Of a stretch of 45,294 bases of DNA, positions 1-7,822 are shown piece by piece. Position 1 is the first letter of the stretch. Every line of letters begins with the position of its first letter. The notes beneath the pieces are model-generated. The model did no database searches. It had not been told where the DNA came from and saw nothing but the letters and a program-made list of their open reading frames with translations. The stretch is from Oscillospiraceae bacterium (GTDB lineage Bacteria; Bacillota; Clostridia; Oscillospirales; Oscillospiraceae), in NCBI GenBank assembly GCA_015067585.1, contig SVMC01000014.1:1-45294 (forward strand). The letters are read 5' to 3'. The translations under genes were made by a program, and so were the position numbers.

Positions 1-193
1 GGCCAGCCAGACGGACGGTCTGGCCTTCCATGGCCTCAAAATTCTCCTTGACCTCCACGGTGGTGGCGGTCACATCAAACTTGGTCTGGGCAAAGGGATC
101 GTGACCCTCTGCCTGAAGCTGCTCTAACTTCTGTCTGCGAACCTTCACCTGATCCGTCAGGGAAAGCTCAGCCTGGGGTACAAACTTAGCCAA
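1..193 (-). CDS. lysS: Lysyl-tRNA synthetase, N-terminal part (runs off left edge)
   Basis: LysRS attaches lysine to tRNA-Lys in the cytoplasm. Only the first 64 codons are inside the window. The visible protein has the N-terminal helix typical of bacterial class II LysRS (KVRRQKLEQLQAEGHDPF) and then the beginning of the OB-fold anticodon-binding domain (NFEAMEGQTVRLAG). The start is a TTG at 191-193, preceded by GGAGG with a 7-base gap; no ATG fits. It begins 17 bases after the greA stop, so the two are very likely co-transcribed from the greA promoter. The catalytic domain and its motifs lie outside the window and cannot be checked. Confidence 0.9.
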   Translation of the reverse strand, partial: MAKFVPQAELSLTDQVKVRRQKLEQLQAEGHDPFAQTKFDVTATTVEVKENFEAMEGQTVRLAG

Positions 194-210
194 TGGATTA
201 TCCTCCTGTC

Positions 211-684
211 TTACTTATCTACGGAAACAACTTCAAAACGCAGAATGCCGATGGGGGCATCCACTGCCACCTGATCGCCCACACACTTGCCGATCATGGC
301 ACGGCCAAAGGGGGAATCGTCAGAGATCTTGCCGTTCATGGGATCGGCTTCCTGAGAGCCGACCACCTGATAGGATTCTTCTTCGCCGGTTTCCAGGTCA
401 CGCACCACCACACGGCAGCCAAGGCCAACATAACCGGTGAGTTCTTCACTTTCATCAATGATGACCGCATGATTCAGGATGTTCTCCACTTCTGCAATGC
501 GGCCATAGAGCTTGGCCTGCTCATTTTTCGCTTCGTCGTATTCGCTGTTTTCAGACAGATCACCGAAGGAGCGGGCTTCCTTGATCATTTCCGCGACTTC
601 TTTTTCACGGGTGGTCTTGAGGTAATTCAGTTCTTCCTGCAGTTCTTCCAAACGCTTCGCGCTGAGCTTAAATTCCTTTGCCAT
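211..684 (-). CDS. greA: Transcription elongation factor GreA
   Basis: GreA binds in the RNA polymerase secondary channel and stimulates cleavage of backtracked transcripts. The 157-residue protein has the full family length. Residues 1-75 form the N-terminal coiled coil with the acidic tip FGDLSENSEYDEAK, which carries the conserved Asp/Glu residues that coordinate the catalytic magnesium. Residues 80-157 form the FKBP-like C-terminal domain, with the family signature ISDDSPFGRAMIGKCVGD. The ATG at 684 has a GGAGG about 13 bases upstream, which is longer than usual, but the ATG inside that gap is out of frame. lysS follows after 17 bases. Confidence 0.97.
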   Translation of the reverse strand: MAKEFKLSAKRLEELQEELNYLKTTREKEVAEMIKEARSFGDLSENSEYDEAKNEQAKLYGRIAEVENILNHAVIIDESEELTGYVGLGCRVVVRDLETGEEESYQVVGSQEADPMNGKISDDSPFGRAMIGKCVGDQVAVDAPIGILRFEVVSVDK

Positions 685-734
685 AGCGGTATCATTTCCT
701 CCGTTTATTCAAGAATAGGTTTCGTTGTGTTGTG

Positions 735-764
735 ATTATAGTCGCAAGTGCTATATTGTGTCAA
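735..764 (-). promoter_or_regulatory. Sigma-A-type promoter of greA-lysS
   Basis: On the minus strand TTGACA (759-764) and TATAAT (735-740) are separated by 18 bases. Both hexamers are consensus matches and lie about 50 bases upstream of the greA start. Confidence 0.8.
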
Positions 765-795
765 GGCTTTTAGGGCGAAATGCCATAAAAACCGA

Positions 796-1950
796 TTATT
801 TCAGCAGGGAAAGGGCCTTTTGCAGCTGAGGATCATCCTCCGGAGCCAGAACATGGGCCGCTAAATCCAGTTGCTCCTCCTCCGGCAGTTCCACTACATA
901 GTCAGGTGCCAGGCCGCCTGCGTCTGCAAGGCTGACACCGTTGGGGGTGTAATACTTGCCCACGGAGATATTCAGGGCAGAGCCATCGGACAGGGGGCGT
1001 GCCACTTGGAAATAGCCCTTGCCGCAGGTCTGGGTGCCCACCGTCCCGGCCACGCCGTACTCACTCAGGGCAGCGGCGAAGAATTCCGCCGCAGAGTAGG
1101 AATCCTGATTGATCAGCACCGCCATGGGCATCTCAAGGCAGGCTGCGTCCGACTCGTCCACTTCCTCCCTGCCCAGATAGTCCTCGCTGCGGAAGATGGG
1201 GCCTTCCGGCAGCAGATAGTCCAAAAGCTCCAGAAGCTCCGTCTTCAGACCGCCGGGATTGAAGCGCACATCAAACAGGAGCGACTTGGCCCCCTGAGCG
1301 CGAAGCTCTTCGATGGCGGCAATGGTCTTGTCCGCCGCGGTGGCATCAAAATTGAAAATGGCGATATAGCCGGTGTCCCCCATCATCTGATGGCGAACCA
1401 CCTCCGCCTCCACACTGGCGCGGGTCATGGTGATGTCGATCCGTTCTTCTTCCCGAAGCACCGTGATGGTCACATCGGTGCCCGCCTCGCCGCGAACCTT
1501 CTCCCGCACCTCCGTCAGGGTCTGGGCAGTGCAGTCCTCGCCGTTCACCGCCACGAAGATATCGCCGGGCTGCATACCGCCCTCTTCCGCAGGGCTGTTG
1601 GGAGTGACACTCAGCACCTGTAGGCTGCCGTCCTCCAATTCCCGGATGGATACGCCGATACCCACATAGGCATTTTGCAGCTGCTCTAAATGCTCGTCGT
1701 AATCCTCTGCGGAGATATAATAGCTCCACTGGTCACCGGTGGCATAAACCATGGCCTCTGCCACGGTATCGCACATCAGATCTTCGTCCACCTCGCCGAT
1801 GAAATAGGTATCCAGGACACGATAGACTTCATTTGCCTTGGCAAGGGCAGGTGCGTCCTGCCTTCCAAGAATGCCCATCAGACAGATGCCCAGCAGGGAG
1901 CCCGAAAGAAAGGCAATGATCAAAAGGATGATCGCCGTTGTTTTTTTCAA
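796..1950 (-). CDS. S41-family carboxyl-terminal processing protease with PDZ domain
   Basis: A membrane-anchored or secreted serine protease of the CtpA/CtpB type, 384 residues. An N-terminal hydrophobic segment (about residues 5-28) is followed by a PDZ domain (about 90-180) and the S41 catalytic domain. The nucleophile is the second Ser of NQDSYSAAEF (about residue 286) and the general-base Lys is in TCGKGYFQ (about 311), the normal Ser-Lys dyad of the family. I chose the TTG at 1950 because GAGGTG lies 6 bases before it; a GTG at 1959 is possible but has no Shine-Dalgarno. It is the last gene of the likely ftsE-ftsX-M23 operon, which suggests a role in processing the neighbouring cell-wall hydrolase or other envelope proteins. 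That role is inference. Confidence 0.9.
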   Translation of the reverse strand: MKKTTAIILLIIAFLSGSLLGICLMGILGRQDAPALAKANEVYRVLDTYFIGEVDEDLMCDTVAEAMVYATGDQWSYYISAEDYDEHLEQLQNAYVGIGVSIRELEDGSLQVLSVTPNSPAEEGGMQPGDIFVAVNGEDCTAQTLTEVREKVRGEAGTDVTITVLREEERIDITMTRASVEAEVVRHQMMGDTGYIAIFNFDATAADKTIAAIEELRAQGAKSLLFDVRFNPGGLKTELLELLDYLLPEGPIFRSEDYLGREEVDESDAACLEMPMAVLINQDSYSAAEFFAAALSEYGVAGTVGTQTCGKGYFQVARPLSDGSALNISVGKYYTPNGVSLADAGGLAPDYVVELPEEEQLDLAAHVLAPEDDPQLQKALSLLK

Positions 1951-1987
1951 ATAAGACACCTCATTACGAATCGGTCAGGCGCAATAG

Positions 1988-2017
1988 TTCCCACAGCCGC
2001 AGCTGCGGCTGTGGGAA
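1988..2017. repeat. Perfect 30-bp palindrome between the M23 and S41 genes
   Basis: Two 15-base arms (1988-2002 and 2003-2017) are exact reverse complements with no spacer. The arms are GC-rich and start with TTCCCACAGCC. No T-tract follows on the minus strand, so it is not a standard terminator. It could be a mRNA-stabilising or partially terminating hairpin between the two co-directional genes. Confidence 0.8.
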
Positions 2018-2044
2018 TCTGCCCGTTGTTGAAACAAGTCCCAT

Positions 2045-3301
2045 TTAACCAATGAAATTCATGGGATTGACTGTGCTGCCGTTATAGTAGACGGTATAGT
2101 GCAGGTGGGGACCGGTGGACCAGCCGGTGCTGCCGGCATAGCCGATGGTCTGACCGCCGCTGACGCTCTGTCCCACACCCACGATGTAATTGGTCAGGTG
2201 ACCATACAGGGTGGAATAGCCGTCACCATGGTTGATGACCACATAGTAGCCGTAGACATTGGAATAGGTGGCCGTGGTGACGGTGCCGCCCTTGGCGGCA
2301 AAGATGGGCTGACCGTAGCCTGCCGCAAGATCCACACCGGAGTGGAAGTTATAGTAGCCCTGGGTGGGATGCCAGCGATAGCCGTAAGCAGAGGTAACAT
2401 AAATGCTGGATACAGGGTTGCACCAACCGGCTCTGCCGCCGCCACCGCCGCCACCGCCGGAGCTGCCGCCGCCGGAGTTGGCCGCCGCATTGGCTGCCGC
2501 TTCCTTTTCCGCTGCCAGTGCGTCATCATACGCCTGTTCCTGCTTGGCGATCTGTGCCACCAGATCATCCTCAAGCTCTGCATAGTAGGCTTCGCTTTCA
2601 TCCATGGCCGCCTTATCGGAAAGTAGTTCCTGAATGAGGGCATCGGATTCAGCACGCTGCTCGGTGAGCATCTGCTCTGTGGCTGCCAGTTCTTCCTGGG
2701 TCGCCACCAGCATGGCCTTTTCTTCTTCCAGCTCCACTCTCGCCGCGGCGATCTCCTCGGCAATTTTCTCCAGTTTCTCCATCATAAGCTGGTCGGAAAT
2801 GGCGATCTCAGAGATCATGTTGATGTTGTCCAGAAGATCAGAAAAATTTCTGGATTTGAAGAGGATGGCCCAATAGGACACGGTGCCGTTCTCTTCCATG
2901 GAGCGGATACGGAGCTTGTACTGCTCGAACAGGGTGCTTTCCTGCTCCAGCGCGTCATCCAGCTCAGACTGCTTGGCAGAGATCAGGTTGTTGTACTCCT
3001 GGATCTGGGCGGTCTGGTTGGCAATTTCCTGCTGGGTCAGCTCGATCTGCTGGTCAAGGGCCAGCTTCTGATCAATAACACCCATGGTTTCGGCCTTGTT
3101 GGCCTCGATCTCAGCCTGCAGCTCCTCCCGCTTGGCGGCAATGGAATCCGCCTTGGATTCCAGCGCCTCGATCTGCTGCCGGATCTGGGCAGAAGACGCG
3201 GCACGGGCAGTGAAGGCAAGGGAACTGACCAGAGAAAGCAGGAGGGAAAACACCAGCAATCCCGCGATCAGACCCACGATCAATCGTCTGTGCTTATACA
3301 T
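2045..3301 (-). CDS. Coiled-coil M23 peptidoglycan hydrolase (EnvC/PcsB-like partner of FtsEX)
   Basis: A secreted cell-wall hydrolase of 418 residues. It has a signal or anchor segment (residues 8-33), a long Glu/Gln/Ala-rich coiled coil (about 38-270), a flexible linker made almost only of Gly and Ser (about 272-290), and a C-terminal LytM/M23 metallo-endopeptidase domain (about 315-418). The zinc ligands are visible: HSGVD (His and Asp) and the HLH of GPHLHYTVYY. The ATG at 3301 has AAGGAG at good spacing. It follows ftsX by 68 bases. In bacteria the FtsEX ATPase complex activates a coiled-coil peptidoglycan hydrolase or activator outside the membrane, and the gene order makes this protein the natural partner. 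All metal ligands are present, so unlike EnvC proper it is probably an active enzyme. Confidence 0.92.
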   Translation of the reverse strand: MYKHRRLIVGLIAGLLVFSLLLSLVSSLAFTARAASSAQIRQQIEALESKADSIAAKREELQAEIEANKAETMGVIDQKLALDQQIELTQQEIANQTAQIQEYNNLISAKQSELDDALEQESTLFEQYKLRIRSMEENGTVSYWAILFKSRNFSDLLDNINMISEIAISDQLMMEKLEKIAEEIAAARVELEEEKAMLVATQEELAATEQMLTEQRAESDALIQELLSDKAAMDESEAYYAELEDDLVAQIAKQEQAYDDALAAEKEAAANAAANSGGGSSGGGGGGGGRAGWCNPVSSIYVTSAYGYRWHPTQGYYNFHSGVDLAAGYGQPIFAAKGGTVTTATYSNVYGYYVVINHGDGYSTLYGHLTNYIVGVGQSVSGGQTIGYAGSTGWSTGPHLHYTVYYNGSTVNPMNFIG

Positions 3302-3369
3302 AGGGAATCTCCTTCTTTGGGAAGACGCAAAGCATCTTTCCCGGATGCGCGTGGGGACATCTGAAAAAA

Positions 3370-4260
3370 TCAGACATCCAGGAACTTACGGATGGACATC
3401 AGGCTGCCGAAAACGCCAACAAACAGACCCGCCGCGGCGAATGCGGGGATCATGACCCACAAGACATCCACGAAGGGAACGAAGTTGAACAGCTGCAGGG
3501 AGTCCGCCGTTGCGATATTCGCAAGGAGCAGATCATAAAGCAGCCACTGCAGGCCAAAGGCAATACCCGCGCCCAGAAGACCGATGATAAAGCCTTCCAC
3601 AAAGAAGGGCAGACGGATGAATCCATCCGTGGCACCCACCATCTTCATGATGGCGATCTCATCCTTGCGGTCCAGCATGGTCAGCTTAATGGTATTGGAA
3701 ATGATGAACAGAGTCACCACCATCAAAATGGCGATGATGGCAATGGAGATGACCTCCAGCACCCGCTGAATGGTGCGGAAACCTTCTTCCAGCTCGTAGG
3801 GCGCGCTGATATCCGCCACACCCTCCAGGGGCTGGATCAGGCTCACCGTGTAGGCCATCTGGCTGTTATCCGTCAGGCTGACCACAAAGCGGTGGCGGAA
3901 GGTAGTGGAGTCGAGGCCGATGAACAAAGTCTCATCGTCCTGGGTCTCCACGAAATTCTCCAGTGCCTCTTCCCGGGAAACAAACCGGGACTGCTCAACA
4001 TTTTCGATCAGATTGATCTGCGAACCCACACTCTTGGCTTCCGCCTCGGTGAGGTTCTCATCCACATAGACCAGGATCTCGTTTTCCTGCTCCAGATCCC
4101 GGACCATAATATTCAGATTGTACAAAATGAGGGAAAAGCTGCCCATGATGATCAGGCAGGCCACCGTAACACAGATGGCGGCAAAGGACATGAAGCCATG
4201 CCGGAAAATGCTGCGGATACCCTCACGAAGCAGATAGCCGATACTTTTATTCTTCTTCAT
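3370..4260 (-). CDS. ftsX: Cell-division protein FtsX
   Basis: The membrane subunit of the FtsEX ABC-type complex, 296 residues. It has the family layout: one membrane segment near the N-terminus (about 20-45), a large extracellular domain (about 50-165), then three membrane segments in the C-terminal third. The conserved TIKLTMLDRKDEIAIMKMVG stretch lies just after the second membrane segment. I start it at the ATG at 4260 (MKKNKSIGYLLREG), 14 bases inside the end of ftsE, because the longer reading to 4287 has no ribosome site and adds residues not seen in the family. The overlap indicates translational coupling to ftsE. Confidence 0.93.
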   Translation of the reverse strand: MKKNKSIGYLLREGIRSIFRHGFMSFAAICVTVACLIIMGSFSLILYNLNIMVRDLEQENEILVYVDENLTEAEAKSVGSQINLIENVEQSRFVSREEALENFVETQDDETLFIGLDSTTFRHRFVVSLTDNSQMAYTVSLIQPLEGVADISAPYELEEGFRTIQRVLEVISIAIIAILMVVTLFIISNTIKLTMLDRKDEIAIMKMVGATDGFIRLPFFVEGFIIGLLGAGIAFGLQWLLYDLLLANIATADSLQLFNFVPFVDVLWVMIPAFAAAGLFVGVFGSLMSIRKFLDV

Positions 4261-4936
4261 TGATATAGTACCCATCCATTCCGTCACTCACAAGCTTTCC
4301 TTCGTCAATCGCGATCACCCTGCGGTGGAAGCGGTTGACCATGTCGGCTTCGTGGGTCACGATCAAAACTGTGGTGCCCAGTGCGTTGATCTGCTCCAAA
4401 AGGAGCATGATCTCCAGAGAGCGGGCGGGATCCAGATTGCCGGTGGGCTCATCGGCAATGATGGTGGAAGGATTGTTCACCAGAGCGCGGGCAATGGCTA
4501 CACGCTGCTGCTCACCGCCGGACAGTTCATCGGGGAAGCGCTTTCCCTTTTCGTCCAGTCCCACAAGCTGCAGCACATAGGGCACACGCTTGCGGATCTC
4601 CTTCTCAGAGGCACCCACCACACGCATGGCAAAGGCCACATTCTCATACACGGTTTTCTGCCGGATCAGGCGGAAATCCTGGAAAATGACGCCAACGGTA
4701 CGGCGCATATAGGGAATCTGCTTTTTCTTGATCCGGTCGAGGTCATAGTTGTTCACCTTCACCTTACCCTTGGTGGGGTGCAGCTCCGCTGTCAGCAGCT
4801 TGATGATGGTAGATTTGCCGGAGCCGGAAGGGCCCACCAGGAAGGCAAATTCCCCATCTTTGATCTGCAGGCTGACATCCTGCAAAGCCTTGGTGCCGGT
4901 GCCGTAGACCATGGTAACATTGTCAAATTGGATCAT
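4247..4936 (-). CDS. ftsE: Cell-division ATP-binding protein FtsE
   Basis: The cytoplasmic ATPase of FtsEX, 229 residues, the normal length. Walker A is GPSGSGKST (about 36-44), the signature motif is LSGGEQQRVAIARAL, and Walker B runs into the D-loop as IIADEPTGNLDP. The switch His is present in VTHEADMV. ATP hydrolysis here is thought to drive conformational change in FtsX and so activate the peptidoglycan hydrolase encoded two genes downstream. The ATG at 4936 has AGGAG six bases upstream. It begins 18 bases after the regulator gene at 4955-6049, so the two are probably in one transcript. Confidence 0.97.
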   Translation of the reverse strand: MIQFDNVTMVYGTGTKALQDVSLQIKDGEFAFLVGPSGSGKSTIIKLLTAELHPTKGKVKVNNYDLDRIKKKQIPYMRRTVGVIFQDFRLIRQKTVYENVAFAMRVVGASEKEIRKRVPYVLQLVGLDEKGKRFPDELSGGEQQRVAIARALVNNPSTIIADEPTGNLDPARSLEIMLLLEQINALGTTVLIVTHEADMVNRFHRRVIAIDEGKLVSDGMDGYYINEEE

Positions 4937-4954
4937 AGTGAACTCCTGATTATA

Positions 4955-6049
4955 TTACAGCATCCGGTTCTCACGGGAATTGAGGTATTTCTTGACCATC
5001 AGGGCCACCTTGAAGATGATGGCATGGTCGAATTCCCGCAGGTCGAGACCCGTGAGCTTTCTGATCTTCTCCAGACGGTAGACCAGCGTGTTTCTATGTA
5101 CAAACAGCTTTCTGGAGGTCTCAGAGACATTCAGATTGTTCTCAAAGAACTTATTGATGGTGAAGAGGGTCTCCTGATCGAGGGTATCGATGGAGTTCTT
5201 CTTAAAGACTTCGGAGAGGAAAATTTCGCACAGGGTGGTGGGCAGCTGATAGATCAGGCGGCCAATGCCCAGGTTTTCATAATTGATGATATTCTTTTCG
5301 GTGTCGAACACCTTGCCCACTTCGATGGCGACCTGCGCTTCCTTATAGGAGTCTGCCAGCTCCCGGAGGTGGCCGGATACGGTGCCGATGCCGATGGTGG
5401 TCTTGGTGAACAGTTCGGAGCGCATGGCGTCCTCGATCTGCTGGGCGATGCGCATCAGCTCCTGCGCGTCGGTCTCCCCATTGATCTGCTTGACCACAGC
5501 AATATCCGTCTCATTGATGGACAGGACAAAGTCCTGCTGACGGTCAGGGAACAGTGCCTGCAGTACATCCACAGCAGCCACATCCGCCCGGCCGATCTGA
5601 CGAACAAGGAACACTGCCCGCTGCACCTCAGAGGGGAAATGCAGCTCCTTGGCCCGGATATAGATATCCCCGGGAAGGACATTGTCCATGATAATGTTCT
5701 TAACGAAGGTGCCCTTATCGTGCTTTTCCTCATAGTAGGTTCTGGCACTGTTCAGGGCTACGGCTGCCATGGTGCTGAGGGTTCTTGCCTGAAGATCTTC
5801 TCCGTCCACGAATACAGCAAAATCAATATGGCTGCTGTCCGTGCCCAAAGAACGAAGGGTCATGCCGCTGCTATGCACGAATACTTCATCCGCATTATGC
5901 AGGGCTGAAATGCACTGGGCCCAGTTTTCTCCGGTTACACCGGCCTCGGTGCAGGATACCACATTACCATCGCCATCAATCACACCGATGCGGCGGTCAG
6001 TTGCTTCCTTCATCTGAAGGATTACATTTTGGAACATCCGGCTGGACAT
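4955..6049 (-). CDS. PucR/CdaR-type transcriptional regulator
   Basis: A 364-residue DNA-binding protein. The last 60 residues form the PucR-type helix-turn-helix (SETSRKLFVHRNTLVYRLEK followed by IRKLTGLDLREFDHAI), which is diagnostic for the CdaR/PucR family. The middle region (about 120-290) resembles the GGDEF-like domain of CdaR proteins. The N-terminal 110 residues look like a small ligand-sensing domain (DRRIGVIDGDGNVVSC), but I cannot name the ligand. The start at 6049 has GGAGGAGG upstream. It heads the ftsE-ftsX-M23-S41 gene run, so it may regulate its own operon. Family members usually sense sugar acids or purines; the function here is not shown by the sequence. Confidence 0.85.
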   Translation of the reverse strand: MSSRMFQNVILQMKEATDRRIGVIDGDGNVVSCTEAGVTGENWAQCISALHNADEVFVHSSGMTLRSLGTDSSHIDFAVFVDGEDLQARTLSTMAAVALNSARTYYEEKHDKGTFVKNIIMDNVLPGDIYIRAKELHFPSEVQRAVFLVRQIGRADVAAVDVLQALFPDRQQDFVLSINETDIAVVKQINGETDAQELMRIAQQIEDAMRSELFTKTTIGIGTVSGHLRELADSYKEAQVAIEVGKVFDTEKNIINYENLGIGRLIYQLPTTLCEIFLSEVFKKNSIDTLDQETLFTINKFFENNLNVSETSRKLFVHRNTLVYRLEKIRKLTGLDLREFDHAIIFKVALMVKKYLNSRENRML

Positions 6050-6106
6050 GGACTTTTCCTCCTCCTGTCATAGCAATTATTGCAATTTTCACAAAAGTCT
6101 AATACT

Positions 6107-6135
6107 ATCATACTATGACTCACAACTTTTTTCAA
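6107..6135 (-). promoter_or_regulatory. Promoter of the PucR-type regulator/ftsEX operon
   Basis: On the minus strand TTGAAA (6130-6135) and TATGAT (6107-6112) are 17 bases apart, about 58 bases upstream of the regulator start. A near-palindromic GCAATNATTGC lies between this promoter and the gene (about 6073-6083) and could be an operator. Confidence 0.6.
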
Positions 6136-6260
6136 GACCCTTTTTGACATTTTATTTCAAAACAGAGATGTGTTTTTGTTAAACATTTCGCTTTTCCCGT
6201 CATTTTGAATGAAACAGCATCGAAATAAACCTACAACTTGCGGAATATTACCCTAAAAAA

Positions 6261-6974
6261 TCATTCGTTATTTTGACGGTCTACCACCATGGCGATCTCC
6301 TCGTCGCTCAGTCTGCGTACTTTGCCCGGCTCCAGATCGCCAAGGGACAGATTTCCTTCCCGGATCCGCTTGAGATAGCTCACATACATCCCTCGGGCAG
6401 ACATCATACGGCGCACCTGATGGTACTTTCCCTCCTGCACCGTGATGAGGCTTTTGCCCAACTCCAGACTCTCCAGCTTTGCCGGGCGGCACTCGGTGCC
6501 GTCCCGCAGGCGAAGTCCCGCGGCGAACTGATCGATGTCATCCTGGGTGACCACACCCTCATGCTCGGCATAGTACACCTTCTCCACTGCGTGGCGGGGA
6601 GAGACGATGCGATGCAGCAGATCGCCGTCGTTGGTAAAGAGCAGCAGACCTTCCGTTTCTTTGTCGAGGCGGCCGATGGGCTTGAGCTGCAGTTTCCGGT
6701 ATTCCTCCGGCAGAAGCTCCATCACCGTGGGTTTCCGGGGGTCTTCCGTGGCAGTAATGTAGCCTGCGAGCTTGTTCATCATCACCACGATCTGCTTGCC
6801 GGCGGAGATCTCCTCTCCATCCAGGGTGACCCGGCAGGCGGTCTCATCAAATTTAAAGGCATAATCCGTCACGGCAACGCCGTCCACCCGAACTCTGCCG
6901 GAGCGGATAATATCCCGAAGCTGGCGACGGCTGGCGACACCCGCCTCAGATAAAAACTTGTCCAGTCTCAGCAT
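6261..6974 (-). CDS. RsuA/RluB-family rRNA pseudouridine synthase
   Basis: A 237-residue enzyme that isomerises specific uridines of ribosomal RNA. The N-terminal S4 RNA-binding domain occupies residues 1-60 (LRLDKFLSEAGVASRRQL). The catalytic domain follows, with the motif IGRLDKETEGLLLFTNDGD; its Asp is the catalytic nucleophile of the family. The C-terminal EGKYHQVRRMM motif is also conserved. I start at 6974, where GAGGAGG lies four bases before the ATG. The longer reading to 7037 would overlap the divergent lipoprotein gene and has no ribosome site. Whether it modifies 16S (RsuA) or 23S (RluB/RluE/RluF) RNA cannot be decided here. Confidence 0.93.
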   Translation of the reverse strand: MLRLDKFLSEAGVASRRQLRDIIRSGRVRVDGVAVTDYAFKFDETACRVTLDGEEISAGKQIVVMMNKLAGYITATEDPRKPTVMELLPEEYRKLQLKPIGRLDKETEGLLLFTNDGDLLHRIVSPRHAVEKVYYAEHEGVVTQDDIDQFAAGLRLRDGTECRPAKLESLELGKSLITVQEGKYHQVRRMMSARGMYVSYLKRIREGNLSLGDLEPGKVRRLSDEEIAMVVDRQNNE

Positions 6975-7052
6975 GGCTCCTCCTCGTTCTATTCTTTCCC
7001 CCGGGCGCATAGGTTGTACCACCTGAGAAACATCCACGGGGGGTTACGATTT

Positions 7053-7508
7053 ATGGTTGTTATGACCGCAAAACTATCCAAAAAGAAACTGCTTGGCATT
7101 TTGGCCGTTGTTGCCGCCGGCATTCTGCTGCTCTCCTGCTGTATGAAGGGGGACGGCGGCGCAGCATCCGGCGACGATACCGCCATGGAGAACGATGACC
7201 GCATTGCATTTCTGTCCTCCTTCGGCTACACCGTAAACGGAGAGCCAACACAAACCCAGCAGATCCGCATTCCGGAGGCGGGTTCGGAGGTCTTTGACCG
7301 CTATAACGCCCTGCAGCAGTCACAGGGCTATGATCTGAGCGGTTTTGCCGGACAGACCGTCACCCGCTATGTGTACAAAATTGAAAACTACGATGACACA
7401 GGCACGGAATGGTTTGCCACCCTGCTGGTATCGGATGGGCAGATCATCGGCGGGGATGTGGCAAGCAGCGATCCGGAAGGCCCCATGCACGGTTTTGCCC
7501 GTTCTTAG
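7053..7508 (+). CDS. Small DUF4830-like lipoprotein
   Basis: A secreted protein of about 151 residues with no assigned function. A Lys-rich start and hydrophobic stretch (residues 5-25) end in LLLSC, a plausible lipobox, so it is probably membrane-anchored by lipid. The mature part has the pattern RIAFLSSFGYTVNGEP and later YVYKIENYDDTGTEWFATLL, which I recall from DUF4830 proteins of Firmicutes. The ATG at 7053 is preceded by a run of G residues at about 9 bases; an ATG at 7062 is also possible. It is divergent from the pseudouridine synthase, and the promoter region of ribU starts within about 35 bases after its stop. Confidence 0.7.
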   Translation: MVVMTAKLSKKKLLGILAVVAAGILLLSCCMKGDGGAASGDDTAMENDDRIAFLSSFGYTVNGEPTQTQQIRIPEAGSEVFDRYNALQQSQGYDLSGFAGQTVTRYVYKIENYDDTGTEWFATLLVSDGQIIGGDVASSDPEGPMHGFARS

Positions 7509-7540
7509 ATTATACCGCAAAACGAACAAAAAGAAAAGGG

Positions 7541-7569
7541 TTGACAAGGGAATTTCCGGCAGATATACT
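7541..7569 (+). promoter_or_regulatory. Promoter of the FMN riboswitch-ribU transcript
   Basis: Consensus TTGACA (7541-7546) and TATACT (7564-7569) with 17 bases between them, about 20 bases upstream of the riboswitch. Confidence 0.85.
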
Positions 7570-7586
7570 ATGTGTAATTGCATATT

Positions 7587-7762
7587 GATCTTCAGGGCAG
7601 GGTGAGATTCCCGACCGGCGGTGACAGTCCGCGAGCGCTCAGGCGCTGAACCGGTGCGATTCCGGTACCGACAGTAAAGGATCTCTGATGAAATCGACAA
7701 TCCCCGGCGTACGCCGCAGACGATTGCTTCAGAGGTTCCTACAGTCTGGATGGAAGAAGATA
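7587..7762 (+). ncRNA. FMN riboswitch (RFN element)
   Basis: The conserved blocks of the RFN aptamer are all visible in order: a 5' strand around TTCAGGGCAGGGTG, GATTCCCGACCGGCGGTGA, the block AGTCCGCGAGCG, the central CCGGTGCGATTCCGGTACCG, GACAGTAAAGGAT, and the closing ACAGTCTGGATGGAAGAAGA. FMN binding normally shuts off the downstream gene. Here that gene is ribU, 60 bases further on, behind a terminator hairpin. Confidence 0.96.
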
Positions 7763-7778
7763 TGACTCCAACTTTTTT

Positions 7779-7810
7779 GCACCTGAATGCCCTCAGGTGC
7801 ATCTTTTTTT
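7779..7810 (+). terminator. Riboswitch-controlled intrinsic terminator before ribU
   Basis: An 8-bp stem (GCACCTGA at 7779-7786 with TCAGGTGC at 7793-7800) is followed by AT and then a run of T. It sits between the FMN aptamer and the ribU start and is the likely expression platform. Confidence 0.85.
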
Positions 7811-7822
7811 GAGGTGACTAAT

